Shown: positions 19,264-29,643, counted from the stretch's first letter. The stretch: 64,000 nt of DNA from Parabacteroides sp. PF5-6 (GCF_029504695.1 NZ_JAQFIN010000013.1:36130-100129); one strand, 5' to 3'. Notes: generated by a model from the letters alone, not told the origin. Numbers and translations are program-made.

Positions 19264-20295
19264 CTATCCCGCTTCAGCATTGCTCTTTTTCTTCTCATCA
19301 AGGAATTCTTCCTTGAAGATATTGACGCATAAAAGGAAAGCAGCAATCAGGATCGGGCCGAAGATCACGCCGATAAAGCCGAACAGCGATAGGCCGATAA
19401 CGACTCCGAAGATGGTCACCAAGGGGTGCGTATCCGCCATCTGCTTCTGCAGCATGAAACGGATCAGGTTATCGATATTGGAGATGACCAGCAGCGCGTA
19501 GATTGCCAGACCGATCGCGTTGAACCAATCGCCCGTCAACGCCAGATAGGCGGCCAACGGGAACCAGACCAGGCCGGTGCCTACGATCGGGATCACGGTC
19601 GCCACACAGGTGATAAGCCCAAAGACCAGGGGTTGAGGTGTCTGGAAAATGAAATAGCCGATCGTAGCGATCGCGCCCTGGATCACAGCCAATAAGGGGA
19701 TACCGATCGCGTTGGATTTAACCAATACATAGATTTCTTTCACTACCCGGTCTTTATTCCGTTTGCTGAAAGGCAAAAGGGTATAGATATACGCTTCGAA
19801 GGGACGGATGCTGACCAGCATAAAATAGAGCACAAAGAGTAGGGTCACGGCATTGATCGCAAAACTGCTGATATTGCCCATCAGGGACTGCCCGATCTTA
19901 GGCAGCAGCGTGGCTACGGAAACCACATTATCCATATTAAAGATATTGTAACCGGTCTTCTCGAGGATCAGGTCCGACACATGCTGCGCGGCCGCAATCA
20001 ACGCGGCAGTATCCAGATTGAAATCTTGTAGTTTATTGATAAACAACCAGATCATCAGCGACAGCGGAACCAGTACCACCAGGACAATCTCGCCCAATAG
20101 CAATAAAGCCGCCCAGCTCGGTTTCATCTGTTTCTTCTCCGTCAGATAAAGCATCTGCCGGCGCACGAGCACGTAAATGGTAAACGCCCCCAGGATCCCA
20201 CCCAGGAAAGGCAACATCTCCCGAAAAAGCACTACACCCAGCCCGACAATCAATACGACCAGAGCTACCCGGCTATACACTTCCTTTTCTGTCAT
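19264..20295 (-). CDS. AI-2E family transporter (PerM type)
   Basis: 343-residue polytopic inner-membrane protein, full length for the family. It has paired hydrophobic segments at about residues 9-42 and 60-85, a soluble helical domain (about 90-145) and the conserved membrane block LLAVIQGAIATIGYFIFQ...FGLITCVATVIPIVGTGLVW...FGVVIGLSLFGFIGVIFGP. Members export autoinducer-2, Na+/H+ or other solutes, and specificity cannot be read from sequence. Convergent with the TPR gene (12-base gap). Paralogue of the partial gene at the window start. Confidence 0.92.
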   Translation of the reverse strand: MTEKEVYSRVALVVLIVGLGVVLFREMLPFLGGILGAFTIYVLVRRQMLYLTEKKQMKPSWAALLLLGEIVLVVLVPLSLMIWLFINKLQDFNLDTAALIAAAQHVSDLILEKTGYNIFNMDNVVSVATLLPKIGQSLMGNISSFAINAVTLLFVLYFMLVSIRPFEAYIYTLLPFSKRNKDRVVKEIYVLVKSNAIGIPLLAVIQGAIATIGYFIFQTPQPLVFGLITCVATVIPIVGTGLVWFPLAAYLALTGDWFNAIGLAIYALLVISNIDNLIRFMLQKQMADTHPLVTIFGVVIGLSLFGFIGVIFGPILIAAFLLCVNIFKEEFLDEKKKSNAEAG

Positions 20296-20374
20296 TTCTT
20301 ATCTATTTCTATTGTCTAAGAAAAACAGTTGAATTCTCCCGATTGTTCTCCTTTTGCCGGAGAATGTATAGAAC

Positions 20375-21826
20375 TTAATCCTCTTGCGGAACAATCAATC
20401 CTTGATTCGGTCTTCTTTCCAGGGAAGAGGCGACCGGGATCATTCCTGAAGAGTGATCGGGAGTTGCCGGGGCGCTGCGTAAGCCGAAGCTGCTCTTACC
20501 AGTGATTTCGTCCAATGCCGTCGATAAGAGGGTTTCCCGGGTATCCCCTAAAGGATAAAGTTTGCTATTGAGATGATACTCATAGATCTCCACATCGGGT
20601 TCAAAACCGATCTGGCTGTATGCGGCATCGTCTACGTCTACCGCGTTACGGATCCTCAACGTAATCGGATGGAGGATCCAGCCATAGTCTAAATTATCGC
20701 CGTACGTATTGGAGCCGACAGCCTTGCCGACAGTCCAATCACCGATCAGGCGCACACTACTCATATAAGGCTTCAACCCGTTGATCACGGCTTCCGAAGA
20801 GGAGGCAGTAAACTGCCCGGTTAAGACCCAGAGACGATTCAGATCCAGATTCTCTGCCGCAACCGTCTTCGAGAACGGGATAATGGTTTCGTTATTGGCC
20901 TGTTTGCCGTTATAAGTCATTTTGCTGAAAGTCTTGCCCAAGGCGTTAGCCGGCGCCAGGTAAGAAGCCAACAGTGTCGCACACGAGACCAATCCGCCCC
21001 CGTTAAAGCGCAGGTCGAGCACAAACTCATTGACTCCCTGGGCTTTGAAATCGGCAAAGATAGCTTTCATCTGGTTGTCGTATGCCTTATCCGTTTTCCC
21101 TTCCGCCTGCGAAGAGAAATGGTTATACACCAGATAGCCGATTTTCTTTCCTTCGATCTGATAGACCGAGTCTTTCAAGAAAGGATTGTTCTCCACAAGA
21201 CGTGCGGCAGGCATATTTATATCCGGTTTGTTTTCCAATCGCTGCGTTTCGGGGTTATAAAACCCGACTTTAAAGACAGACGCGTTTCCGCCTTCCAATT
21301 GGGCCATATAGTCCGTAATATTATTTTCTTTGCCATCCACGCCATAGATCCAGTCATCGCGCAGCAACCCCGCTTCTTCTGCCGGAGAACCGGGCAAAAC
21401 ATAAAGCACCCGGGCGTAATAGTATCCCGCAGCATTGCCTTGCTGGTTCGTAACCGTATAGACGATATACTGAAACCCATAACTCGGGTCCAGGTCTGAT
21501 GCCGCCTTGGTATCTTCCCTTTTCTTCTCAATATAAGAGAAATGATAGAGATGCTTTCCCTTTTCATCGGTCTTCCCATCTTTATCCGACAGCATATTTT
21601 CGAAAATATCTTTGGGGTTTAATTCCAGATCCAGGTCTTCTTTATCCGGTATTTCATCATACCACAGATAATGATCTTTCATGGTTTTCTGGATCCAGGT
21701 ATTGGCCTTTTTGTTTTCCGAATCGGTAGACGGACCATCGGGTCCATCATCCTTGTCGTCACTACAGCCGACAAATAATGCCGTGCCCAAAAGAGCGACG
21801 ATCAAATAATACGCATAGACTTTCAT
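20375..21826 (-). CDS. S41 family C-terminal-processing peptidase, lipoprotein
   Basis: 483 residues. The lipobox is LFVGC (Cys about 21), followed by an Asp-rich linker typical of surface lipoproteins in this phylum. A PDZ-like region (about 120-200, LPGSPAEEAGLLRDDWIYGV) and a tail-specific protease domain follow. The catalytic dyad is the serine in FTASSSEAVINGLKP and the lysine in WTVGKAVGSN. It differs from the CtpA-type enzyme at 62234. The start lies three bases after the Na/Pi cotransporter stop, so both are on one transcript. Substrate unknown. Confidence 0.9.
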   Translation of the reverse strand: MKVYAYYLIVALLGTALFVGCSDDKDDGPDGPSTDSENKKANTWIQKTMKDHYLWYDEIPDKEDLDLELNPKDIFENMLSDKDGKTDEKGKHLYHFSYIEKKREDTKAASDLDPSYGFQYIVYTVTNQQGNAAGYYYARVLYVLPGSPAEEAGLLRDDWIYGVDGKENNITDYMAQLEGGNASVFKVGFYNPETQRLENKPDINMPAARLVENNPFLKDSVYQIEGKKIGYLVYNHFSSQAEGKTDKAYDNQMKAIFADFKAQGVNEFVLDLRFNGGGLVSCATLLASYLAPANALGKTFSKMTYNGKQANNETIIPFSKTVAAENLDLNRLWVLTGQFTASSSEAVINGLKPYMSSVRLIGDWTVGKAVGSNTYGDNLDYGWILHPITLRIRNAVDVDDAAYSQIGFEPDVEIYEYHLNSKLYPLGDTRETLLSTALDEITGKSSFGLRSAPATPDHSSGMIPVASSLERRPNQGLIVPQED

Positions 21827-21829
21827 AAT

Positions 21830-23635
21830 TTATATCTTTTTCTCTATTACCGCCTGCACTACATTCAGGATATAATCGCCCAGTTTCTCAAACTCCGCGA
21901 TAATATCCATATAATAAACACCATCCTGGTAGTCATACTTCTTTTCATGCACGTCTTCCAGGTTGTTGAGCTTCAACTGATTCCGGTAGTTGTTGATCTC
22001 ATTCTCCAGGTTGTACGACGGGTTGATCTCGTCGTGTGTCGGCTCTTGCATATTCAGTACCACATTCATCCGGCGCAGGGCTTTCTCCACTAACCGGAGC
22101 ATGGTCTCGATATTCTTATTCTGTTCGTCGGTGAATGACGACTTGCCTTCGTTGCGCCGCTTGATCGAGCGTGCCAGGTTATAACAGGAGTCCGCGATAC
22201 TCTCGATCTCCGTCACCGTACGCAGCATCACCCGGATATCTTCTTTCCCTTCCGAGCTCAGGCGGCCTTCCGATACGTAGGTAAGGTATTTGGCAATCTC
22301 CACCTCCATCCGGTCGCTTATGCTTTCGTATTTCTCTACCCGGCTGTAGATATTCAGGAATTCGTCTTCACTCTTCTCGCCGATCAGTTCTTTCACCATC
22401 TCCAGCATGCGGGCGGTACGTTCGCCATAGACGGCAATTTCTTTATGGGCCTGCATCAGGGAGAGCTCCGAGGTGGACAGCATACCCGAAGAGATATATT
22501 TGAGTTGGAACTCTTCTTCTTCACTCTCGCTCTTCGGTTTGATAATCGCCGAGCAGACTTTTACGTAAAGCTTAACAAACCATACCATGATGCAGACATT
22601 GGCAATGTTGAACACCGTATGGAAAAGCGAAAGTCCGTAAGAGACGGAGACCTGTAACGACATCAACTGCTTTTGCAGATCGATCAGGTGGGGATCCGTC
22701 AAGGTCCCTCCGGAGGTGATGGCCGCGATGGTCTCCTGATCCAATGTATTGAGGAACTTCATCATCGCCTGTGGGTCACCGGGTCCATAATTCGTTACGA
22801 TCCAGGAGATCGCGTTGGTAAACGGCTGGAAGATCGCCAAGACCCAGAGTACGCCAAAGACATTGAACATCATGTGTGCGATAGCCGCCCTTTTGGCCGA
22901 GATATTACCCGAGAGCGCCGCGATATTCGCCGTAACGGTCGTCCCGATATTCTCACCCAGGATCATGGCAGCCGCCATATCGAAAGGGATCCAGCCTTTG
23001 GTACACATCACCAGGGTAATGGCAACGGTCGCACTCGACGATTGCAATATAATGGTCAGGATCGTTCCCAATCCCAGGAAAAGCAAGATCGAAAGGTATC
23101 CCATCTGGGTATAACCTTGCAGGAACGAGAGGATATCCGGACTACTCTGCAGGTCGGGCACCGATTCTTTCAGGTAGGCCAGCCCCATAAACAGGAACGC
23201 GAAACCCAATAGGAATTCACCCAAAGACTTGCGTTTGCTCTTATTGGAAAAGATCAACGGAAGGCAAATCCCGATCAACGGAAGGGCAAACAGGCTGATA
23301 TCGATCTTAAACCCGAACAGGGAGATCAGCCAGGCGGTAACCGTGGTTCCCACGTTGGCTCCCATAATCACACTGATGGACTGCGCCAGGGAGAGCAAAC
23401 CGGCATTGACGAAACTGACCACCATCACGGTTGTGGCGGTGGAAGACTGGATTAACGCTGTGATTAAGATACCTGTAAATACACCGGTTACACGGTTGGT
23501 AGTCATTACCGAGAGGATCGACCGGAGCTTGTCGCCTGCTAATTTCTGCAACCCCTCGCTCATCACTTTCATCCCATACAGGAACATTCCCAATGCCCCT
23601 ACCAGGGTCAGAAAGTCAAAAAAAGAGTAGTTCAT
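21830..23635 (-). CDS. Na+/phosphate cotransporter family protein (NptA/YjbB-like) with PhoU-like tail
   Basis: 601 residues. The membrane region (about 1-370) contains two inverted Na_Pi_cotrans repeats, marked by GILITALIQSSTATTVMVVS and LTIILQSSSATVAITLVM, the QSS motifs that form the ion and phosphate sites. A cytoplasmic helical PhoU-like domain (about 395-600) follows, starting LSLMQAHKEIAVYGERTARM. It transports or exports inorganic phosphate with sodium. It is transcribed leftwards with the S41 lipoprotein, and divergently from the nucleoside kinase. Confidence 0.94.
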   Translation of the reverse strand: MNYSFFDFLTLVGALGMFLYGMKVMSEGLQKLAGDKLRSILSVMTTNRVTGVFTGILITALIQSSTATTVMVVSFVNAGLLSLAQSISVIMGANVGTTVTAWLISLFGFKIDISLFALPLIGICLPLIFSNKSKRKSLGEFLLGFAFLFMGLAYLKESVPDLQSSPDILSFLQGYTQMGYLSILLFLGLGTILTIILQSSSATVAITLVMCTKGWIPFDMAAAMILGENIGTTVTANIAALSGNISAKRAAIAHMMFNVFGVLWVLAIFQPFTNAISWIVTNYGPGDPQAMMKFLNTLDQETIAAITSGGTLTDPHLIDLQKQLMSLQVSVSYGLSLFHTVFNIANVCIMVWFVKLYVKVCSAIIKPKSESEEEEFQLKYISSGMLSTSELSLMQAHKEIAVYGERTARMLEMVKELIGEKSEDEFLNIYSRVEKYESISDRMEVEIAKYLTYVSEGRLSSEGKEDIRVMLRTVTEIESIADSCYNLARSIKRRNEGKSSFTDEQNKNIETMLRLVEKALRRMNVVLNMQEPTHDEINPSYNLENEINNYRNQLKLNNLEDVHEKKYDYQDGVYYMDIIAEFEKLGDYILNVVQAVIEKKI

Positions 23636-23654
23636 TAAAAATAGTTTTTCCGGA

Positions 23655-23684
23655 TTGTATATCCGATTAATATTCTTTACTTTG
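23655..23684 (+). promoter_or_regulatory. Promoter of the nucleoside kinase gene
   Basis: TTG at 23655-23657, 19 bases, TTACTTTG at 23677-23684 (one change from TAnnTTTG). The dyad CGGAT-TGTAT-ATCCG overlaps the -33 element. Confidence 0.55.
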
Positions 23685-23717
23685 GGGGGCGAAATTACAA
23701 ATAAAAGGTGATATTAT

Positions 23718-25385
23718 ATGTCTGATACAATTACTATTTTCTGTAAAAACAACAACCGATACGCCGAAGTTCCAGTGGGTTCATCTTTAATCGATATTTT
23801 TCAATTGGTAGGGGCTCCTCTATCTTATACGCCGATGAACGCACAAGTCAACAACAAGACAGAAGGTCTTACCTACCGCTGCTGGCATTCGAAGGATGTC
23901 GAATTTATCGATTACACCAAATCGTCGGGTCTGCGCACCTATGTGCGTTCCCTCTGCCATATCCTCTCCAAAGCGGTATACGAAGTGCTTCCCAATGCAA
24001 TGATGTATCTGGAACATCCGATATCGAAAGGCTATTATTGCGTGATCCACAACGGAAAGACACTCAATCAAGAGACGATCGACCAAATCAAAGTGAAAAT
24101 GCAAGAGATCATTGATGCCGATCTGCCTTTTATCCACCGCTCCATACGCACGCCCGACGCCACAGTCTTGTTCCGCGAAAGAGGCTTGGAAGACAAAGCG
24201 CGACTGATCGAAACCGCCGGTATGCCTTATACTTCCTACTTCGAACTGGATGGTCATATCAACTATTTCTACGGTTGCCTGACGCCCTCCACCCGCTATG
24301 TCAATCTTTTCGACCTGGTGCCCTACGAGAACGGTATCTTATTACGGGTTCCCCAAAGGGATAATCCCCTGGAATTGGAAGAGGTGATCCCACAGCCTAA
24401 GATGTTTGAGGCTTACAAAGAACATCTCACCCTCCAGCGCACCGTTGGCATCGACAATGTCGGCGACCTGAACCACGCCATCGAGAACGGCCATACGCGC
24501 GAAACGATCATGGTATCCGAAGCCATGCAAGAAAAACAGGTGGCCCATATCGCCGTGAAGATCGCCCGCGGCTACCAGAACGGTGTGCGCATCGTACTGA
24601 TCTCCGGACCTTCCTCTTCGGGCAAGACGACGTTCAGCAAACGGTTGGGCATCCAACTGATCACCAACCTCATCCACCCGGTCAGCATCTCGCTCGACGA
24701 TTATTTCCTCGACCGCGAAGATACACCGCGGGATGAGAACGGCGAATACGACTTCGAATCCTTATACGCCCTCGACCTCCCCTATTTCAATAGCGACCTG
24801 AAGAAACTACTGAACGGGGAAGAGATCGATCTGCCTTCTTTCAATTTCGAAACGGGTTGCCGCCAATACAAAGGGAAGAAGCTTAGACTGCAGGAGAACT
24901 CCATCCTGATCGTCGAAGGCATCCATGCGCTTAATCCGGAACTGACGGCCTTTATCGAAGACAGTTATAAATACCGGGTGTATGTATCCGCCCTGACTTC
25001 GATCTCGCTCGACGATCACAACTGGATCCCGACCACCGACAACCGCCTGTTGCGCCGTATCGTGCGCGATTACCGGTTCCGGGGTTACTCGGCACAGGAA
25101 ACGATCTCGCGCTGGCCCAGTGTGCGCCGGGGCGAAGACAAATGGATCTTCCCCTACCAGGAGAATGCCGATGCGATGTTCAACAGCGCCATGCTTTATG
25201 AGTTAGCCGCTTTGCGTAAATTCGCCGAGCCGATCCTGTCGGAAGTCAGACAAACGGATCCGAGCAATGCGGAAGCCTACCGGTTATTGCGTTTCCTGCG
25301 TTACTTCAGCTATATCCACGAATCGGATCTGCCGGGCACCTCCCTGCTCCGGGAATTCCTCGGCGGCGGCACATTCAAGTATTAA
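23718..25385 (+). CDS. Nucleoside kinase with TGS-like N-terminus (uridine kinase family)
   Basis: 555 residues. The N-terminal region (about 1-65) is a ubiquitin-like TGS domain, and a threonyl-tRNA-synthetase-like second domain (about 70-230) follows. The C-terminal P-loop kinase (about 285-500) carries Walker A GPSSSGKTTF and the uridine-kinase motif ISLDDYFLDREDTP. It probably phosphorylates uridine/cytidine. This fusion is common in Bacteroidetes and Firmicutes, where it is annotated nucleoside kinase, and the purpose of the TGS part is unknown. The EamA transporter gene begins 11 bases after it. Confidence 0.9.
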   Translation: MSDTITIFCKNNNRYAEVPVGSSLIDIFQLVGAPLSYTPMNAQVNNKTEGLTYRCWHSKDVEFIDYTKSSGLRTYVRSLCHILSKAVYEVLPNAMMYLEHPISKGYYCVIHNGKTLNQETIDQIKVKMQEIIDADLPFIHRSIRTPDATVLFRERGLEDKARLIETAGMPYTSYFELDGHINYFYGCLTPSTRYVNLFDLVPYENGILLRVPQRDNPLELEEVIPQPKMFEAYKEHLTLQRTVGIDNVGDLNHAIENGHTRETIMVSEAMQEKQVAHIAVKIARGYQNGVRIVLISGPSSSGKTTFSKRLGIQLITNLIHPVSISLDDYFLDREDTPRDENGEYDFESLYALDLPYFNSDLKKLLNGEEIDLPSFNFETGCRQYKGKKLRLQENSILIVEGIHALNPELTAFIEDSYKYRVYVSALTSISLDDHNWIPTTDNRLLRRIVRDYRFRGYSAQETISRWPSVRRGEDKWIFPYQENADAMFNSAMLYELAALRKFAEPILSEVRQTDPSNAEAYRLLRFLRYFSYIHESDLPGTSLLREFLGGGTFKY

Positions 25386-25395
25386 AGAAAGAGCG

Positions 25396-26277
25396 ATGAG
25401 AAGCACCTTCCTGAAGCTTCACCTGTCCATCCTACTGGCGGGGTTTACCGGATTGTTCGGTAAACTCATCGCCTTGAATGAGGGGCTGTTGGTCTGCTAC
25501 CGGATGCTTTTCGCCGCCCTTATCCTTTTCCTGATCTTATGGATCCGGGGCAAGCTCACGCGCGTATCCCGGAAGGAACTGGCAAAGATCGCCGGGACCG
25601 GCTGCCTGTTGGCACTCCACTGGGTGTTCTTCTACGGGAGTATCAAACAAGCCAATATCTCTATCGGTGTGATCTGCTTTTCTTTAGTCAGCTTCTTTAC
25701 TGCCTGGCTGGAACCGTTGATCTATCGGCGACGCATCTCCGCGATGGAATTGTTCTTCAGCCTGATCACCGTCTGCGGTATCCTGTTGATCTTCCAACTG
25801 GATACCCGCTACCGTACCGGCATTCTATTGGGCATCATCTCTTCTGCCCTGGCCGCCCTGTTCACGATCGTCAACAAAAAGGTAGGCGTCCGACATGCTT
25901 CCACCACGATGCTTCTGTACGAGATGGCCGGAGGCTGCCTTCTCCTGGTCTGCCTGATGCCTCTTTACCTGCACTTTTTCCCGGTGGAATCGGTATTTCC
26001 GGATGCGACCGACTTCTTTTGGCTACTCGCCCTGGCCTTTTTCTGTACGATCGGTTTGTATCTTCTCCAGATCGAAGTGCTCCAGACCATCTCCGCCTTT
26101 ACCGTCAACCTGAGTTACAACCTGGAACCGGTCTACAGCATCATCCTCGCCATGTTGTTCTTCGGCGAAGCCAAAGAGCTCACCTTTGCCTTTTACGTCG
26201 GTTTGGGACTGATCATCCTCTCCGTCCTATTCCAGACATTCTACTCCCTCCGCTCCCAACAATCAGTCAGAAGCTGA
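25396..26277 (+). CDS. EamA/DMT family transporter
   Basis: 293 residues from the ATG at 25396 (MRSTFLKLHLSILLAGFTGL). The longer reading frame upstream overlaps the kinase gene and is rejected. About ten hydrophobic segments form two EamA repeats, each ending in the characteristic helix (SFFTAWLEPLIYRRR; LSYNLEPVYSIILAMLFFGE). Drug/metabolite exporters of this family move amino acids, nucleosides or drugs. Co-transcription with the nucleoside kinase makes a nucleoside or related metabolite plausible, as inference only. Confidence 0.92.
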   Translation: MRSTFLKLHLSILLAGFTGLFGKLIALNEGLLVCYRMLFAALILFLILWIRGKLTRVSRKELAKIAGTGCLLALHWVFFYGSIKQANISIGVICFSLVSFFTAWLEPLIYRRRISAMELFFSLITVCGILLIFQLDTRYRTGILLGIISSALAALFTIVNKKVGVRHASTTMLLYEMAGGCLLLVCLMPLYLHFFPVESVFPDATDFFWLLALAFFCTIGLYLLQIEVLQTISAFTVNLSYNLEPVYSIILAMLFFGEAKELTFAFYVGLGLIILSVLFQTFYSLRSQQSVRS

Positions 26278-26290
26278 TGGCTTTTATCTT

Positions 26291-28621
26291 TCAATGCGCG
26301 GCAGTCAGGGAATAGGGTTTATCTTCTTTGCCAAATATTCTTTTCTTATTCGGAGAAGCCGACATTTCGAAGGTCAGGACACCACCGTCTTTGATGTCGT
26401 CGTAAGTGATATACGCTTTGTTGTATGGCTTGCCGTTCAGCTGAACCGCTTTCACATAGCGGCGGTTGTCGCTCACCTTGTCGGCCACGATCTCCAGGTA
26501 TTTGCCTTCGCCCACTTTGACTTTCATATACGGGAAATAGGGGGCGCCGAAGATATACTGATCGGAGCCGGGGCAGACGGGATAGAAGCCCATCGCCGTA
26601 AAGATATACCAGGCCGACATCTGTCCGCAGTCGTCATTCCCACAGAGACCGTCGATAGCCGTTTGATACATGCGGTTCATGATCTCGCGTACCCAGTACT
26701 GCGTGCGCCAGGGTTGCGAAGTCCAGGCATACAGGTAGGCGATATGGTGGCTGGGTTCATTGCCGTGTACATAGTTACCCATAATGCCTTCGCGCGTCAC
26801 ATCTTCCGTATGCTCAAAGAATTCATCGGGCAGGTGCATGGTGAACAGCGAGTCCAGTCGATTGACAAACACCTTGTCGCCTCCCATCTGTTGGATCAGG
26901 CCGTTCACATCGTGCGGCACATAGAACGAATAGTTCCATGAGTTTCCTTCGATAAAGCCTTCGCCATGGGTATTCAACAGGTCGAACGGTGTTTTCCAGC
27001 TGCCGTCGCTCCGGCGGGCACGCACAAAGCCCAGGGTGGGATCAAATACGTTCTTGTAGTGGTTCGCCCGTTTTTTGTAGATCTCCGCCTCTTTCGTGCG
27101 GTTCATTTTCTTTGCCGTATGGTAGATTGTCCAGTCGTCGTAGGCATATTCGAGCGTGATGGACGAGCCGCTGCCGTTTTTATCGAAAGGCACATAACCC
27201 AGTCGCTTGTATTCGGCCGTGCCGTCATAATAATCCACATTCGAGCTGTTGATCATCGCCTCCAGGGCTTTCGACCGGTCGATAGCAATGCCTTTATCGA
27301 TCGCGTCGGCCAATACGGAGACCGAGTGATAACCGATCATACACCAGTTTTCATTGCCCATGTGCGACCATACCGGCAGCGCCTTGTGTACGCTCTGTTC
27401 ATAGTGTGCCAGCATGGAGTGCACGATATCCTTACTCCGGTCCCGGTTGATCAGGTTAAACAGCGGATGCAGCGCCCGGTAGGTATCCCATACGGAGAAG
27501 ACCGTATAATTGGTAAAGCCATCCGCCTGATGAATATTATGGTCGATGCCCCGGTATTGGCCGTCGACATCCATATAGACCGACGGATTGATCAGCGTAT
27601 GATAAAGCGAAGTATAGAGCATGGTCTTTTTGTCGTCATCGCCTTTTACCTCGAGGACATCCAGCTCGCGATTCCATTTGTCCCAGGCCTGAGCCACCAG
27701 CTGGTCGAAGGTTTTTCCGGCTGTCTCCGCCTCCAGATTCCTGACGGCTCCTTCCGTACTGACTGCCGAGAGAGCCACGCGGATCTCTAAGGTATGCTCC
27801 GGATCCTTTCCGAAATCGAAATGGGCAACGATCTTTCTGCCACTCATCTCCGGGAAGTTATGATGTTGGTCGAACTTCCGCCAGAAGCCCATATACAGAG
27901 GTTTCTCTTTCTCCGTAAAACCGTATTCCTTGATCGGTTTCGACAGCGAGATGGCAAAATAGGTATAGTTCTCACGCGCCCATCCGTTGGTGATGCGGCA
28001 GCCGGTCAGCAGCGTATCGTTCTCCACCCGGATATTGGACCATAACACTTTCCCGTCGTAATTGTAGATGCCGTGAGTCAGATCGAGCAGGAACTTCATC
28101 TCTTCACCGGCCGGAAAACAATAACGGTGTATGCCCACGCGTTCGGTTGCCGTCAGTTGCGCTTTCACCCCGTAGTCGTCGAGCATGACTTCGTAATAAC
28201 CTGGCGAAGCTTTCTCCGTCTCATGTGAGAAACGCGAACGGTAGCCGCTATCCGGATCTGTGGCTGTGCCTGGGTTACTTTTGATCGCGCCCGTAACCGG
28301 CATGATCAGGATATCTCCCAGGTCGGAATGGCCCGTGCCACTCAGGTGGGTGTGGCTGAAACCGACGATCGTGCGGTCGTCATACTGATACCCGGCGCAA
28401 TAGCGATAGGCATCCGCCTGATACGCCCCGTTGATATTATGCGGGATCGTGTCCGTGTCCGGACTTAACTGCACAATACCATGCGGCACACAGGCACCGG
28501 GGAACACATGCCCCATCTTTTCCGTTCCGATCATCGGATTTACATAGGAAGCTTTCTCACGCGCGAATATAAAAGGCGTGACGAACAGGCATAAGCCTAT
28601 TACATAATTCTTTTTCATCAT
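26291..28621 (-). CDS. GH92 family alpha-mannosidase
   Basis: 776 residues from the first of two adjacent ATGs (28621/28618), giving MMKKNYVIGLCLFVTPFIFA, a signal peptide. Family markers are YVNPMIGTEKMGHVFPGA at the N-terminus, EGNSWNYSFYVPHDVNGL and GNDDCGQMSAWYIFTAMGFY in the catalytic (alpha/alpha)6 domain. These calcium-dependent exo-alpha-mannosidases (mostly alpha-1,2) trim host N-glycans or yeast mannan in the periplasm. No SusC/D pair is adjacent, so it is not in an obvious utilisation locus. Convergent with the EamA gene (13-base gap). Confidence 0.95.
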   Translation of the reverse strand: MMKKNYVIGLCLFVTPFIFAREKASYVNPMIGTEKMGHVFPGACVPHGIVQLSPDTDTIPHNINGAYQADAYRYCAGYQYDDRTIVGFSHTHLSGTGHSDLGDILIMPVTGAIKSNPGTATDPDSGYRSRFSHETEKASPGYYEVMLDDYGVKAQLTATERVGIHRYCFPAGEEMKFLLDLTHGIYNYDGKVLWSNIRVENDTLLTGCRITNGWARENYTYFAISLSKPIKEYGFTEKEKPLYMGFWRKFDQHHNFPEMSGRKIVAHFDFGKDPEHTLEIRVALSAVSTEGAVRNLEAETAGKTFDQLVAQAWDKWNRELDVLEVKGDDDKKTMLYTSLYHTLINPSVYMDVDGQYRGIDHNIHQADGFTNYTVFSVWDTYRALHPLFNLINRDRSKDIVHSMLAHYEQSVHKALPVWSHMGNENWCMIGYHSVSVLADAIDKGIAIDRSKALEAMINSSNVDYYDGTAEYKRLGYVPFDKNGSGSSITLEYAYDDWTIYHTAKKMNRTKEAEIYKKRANHYKNVFDPTLGFVRARRSDGSWKTPFDLLNTHGEGFIEGNSWNYSFYVPHDVNGLIQQMGGDKVFVNRLDSLFTMHLPDEFFEHTEDVTREGIMGNYVHGNEPSHHIAYLYAWTSQPWRTQYWVREIMNRMYQTAIDGLCGNDDCGQMSAWYIFTAMGFYPVCPGSDQYIFGAPYFPYMKVKVGEGKYLEIVADKVSDNRRYVKAVQLNGKPYNKAYITYDDIKDGGVLTFEMSASPNKKRIFGKEDKPYSLTAAH

Positions 28622-28687
28622 AAGGAGTCTAATAGATTTATTTAAACACAATAATAATATACAGTATAAGTAGCCAAAGCAGCTATT

Positions 28688-29248
28688 CTATTTCTTTGTC
28701 CTTCCCGGATTCTTCGCGATATAATCTTTCCATCCGCTGTATTTCTTCTCCGAGACAGGATTGTTGGACTGAAGGAAATGGCAGACCGCAGCCGCCAGCC
28801 CATCCGTGGCATCCAACTGCGGCAGCATGGACTCGTTGGGGATGTTCAGGATCCGTTGCAACATACCGGCCACCTGTTCTTTGGCCGCCTGCCCATTCCC
28901 CGTGATAGCCATCTTGATCTTCAATGGCGCATATTCAAAGATCGGGATATCACGTTCGAGGGCCGCCGCCATAGCGACTCCCTGTGCCCGCCCCAGCTTG
29001 AGCATACTCTGCACGTTCTTGCCGAAGAACGGCGCTTCAATAGCCAATTCATCCGGATGATATTCGTCGATCAGGCCGGACACCCGCTCAAAGATCTTAC
29101 GCAAGCGCAGGTAGTGATCTTCGTATTTATTCAACTGCAGCACGCCCATAGCCTCCATTCGGGGACGGTTACCATCCACCCGCAGCACCCCATAACCCAT
29201 CACAATCGTTCCCGGGTCGATACCCAATATGATCCGTTCCTTTTTCAT
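28688..29248 (-). CDS. ruvC: Crossover junction endodeoxyribonuclease RuvC
   Basis: 186 residues. It has the RNase H-like fold with Asp11 in [14 protein letters not shown], Glu in [10 protein letters not shown] and the final acidic pair in [14 protein letters not shown]. It resolves Holliday junctions together with RuvAB by symmetric nicking. The start overlaps the stop of the DUF4286 gene by four bases (ATGA), giving translational coupling. The Lys/Arg-rich tail (KNPGRTKK) is usual for the phylum. Confidence 0.96.
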   Translation of the reverse strand: MKKERIILGIDPGTIVMGYGVLRVDGNRPRMEAMGVLQLNKYEDHYLRLRKIFERVSGLIDEYHPDELAIEAPFFGKNVQSMLKLGRAQGVAMAAALERDIPIFEYAPLKIKMAITGNGQAAKEQVAGMLQRILNIPNESMLPQLDATDGLAAAVCHFLQSNNPVSEKKYSGWKDYIAKNPGRTKK

Positions 29249-29562
29249 GCCTCCCAGTCGATTTCCTCCAATAAGGTCGAGAAACCAACCACGCGGCTAC
29301 CGAAGCGTTCGCTCAACGCCTTATGCAATTGGCCGCCTTCACGCTCCATCCAGTAATTCAACGTATCGATATTCTTCACCCGAAACTGGACTGCGTAGCT
29401 GCAGCCTTCCTCCTGTTCGGCGGCATGCAACACTTTCCGCAGACAGGGATTGTGCAGAAATCCACTGGAGGCAGCTTGGGGCATATAGGTCTTTTTCAGA
29501 TATTGCAAGCATTCTTCCAACACCTCATTTGCGATATGAAAGGTAGTATTATAGATAATCAT
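29245..29562 (-). CDS. DUF4286 family protein
   Basis: 105 residues, small alpha/beta protein without signal peptide. [20 protein letters not shown] and [20 protein letters not shown] are typical of the Bacteroidetes-specific DUF4286 family, which has a ferredoxin-like fold resembling antibiotic-biosynthesis monooxygenase/dimeric alpha-beta-barrel proteins. No function is known. It is coupled to ruvC by a four-base overlap, and this arrangement is widespread in the order. Its -7 box is at 29587-29594. Confidence 0.88.
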   Translation of the reverse strand: MIIYNTTFHIANEVLEECLQYLKKTYMPQAASSGFLHNPCLRKVLHAAEQEEGCSYAVQFRVKNIDTLNYWMEREGGQLHKALSERFGSRVVGFSTLLEEIDWEA

Positions 29563-29586
29563 CCGTCCGGCTCTAAAATTTCATAG

Positions 29587-29624
29587 CAAAGATAGCGCTA
29601 ATATCAGGAAAACCTCTATATTTG
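29587..29624. promoter_or_regulatory. Divergent -7 boxes for DUF4286-ruvC and tRNA-Ala
   Basis: Minus-strand TATCTTTG at 29587-29594 (25 bases from the DUF4286 start) and plus-strand TATATTTG at 29617-29624, which ends 19 bases before the mature tRNA. Neither has a clear TTG -33. Confidence 0.55.
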
Positions 29625-29643
29625 CAGTCGAAAAACCAAGGAC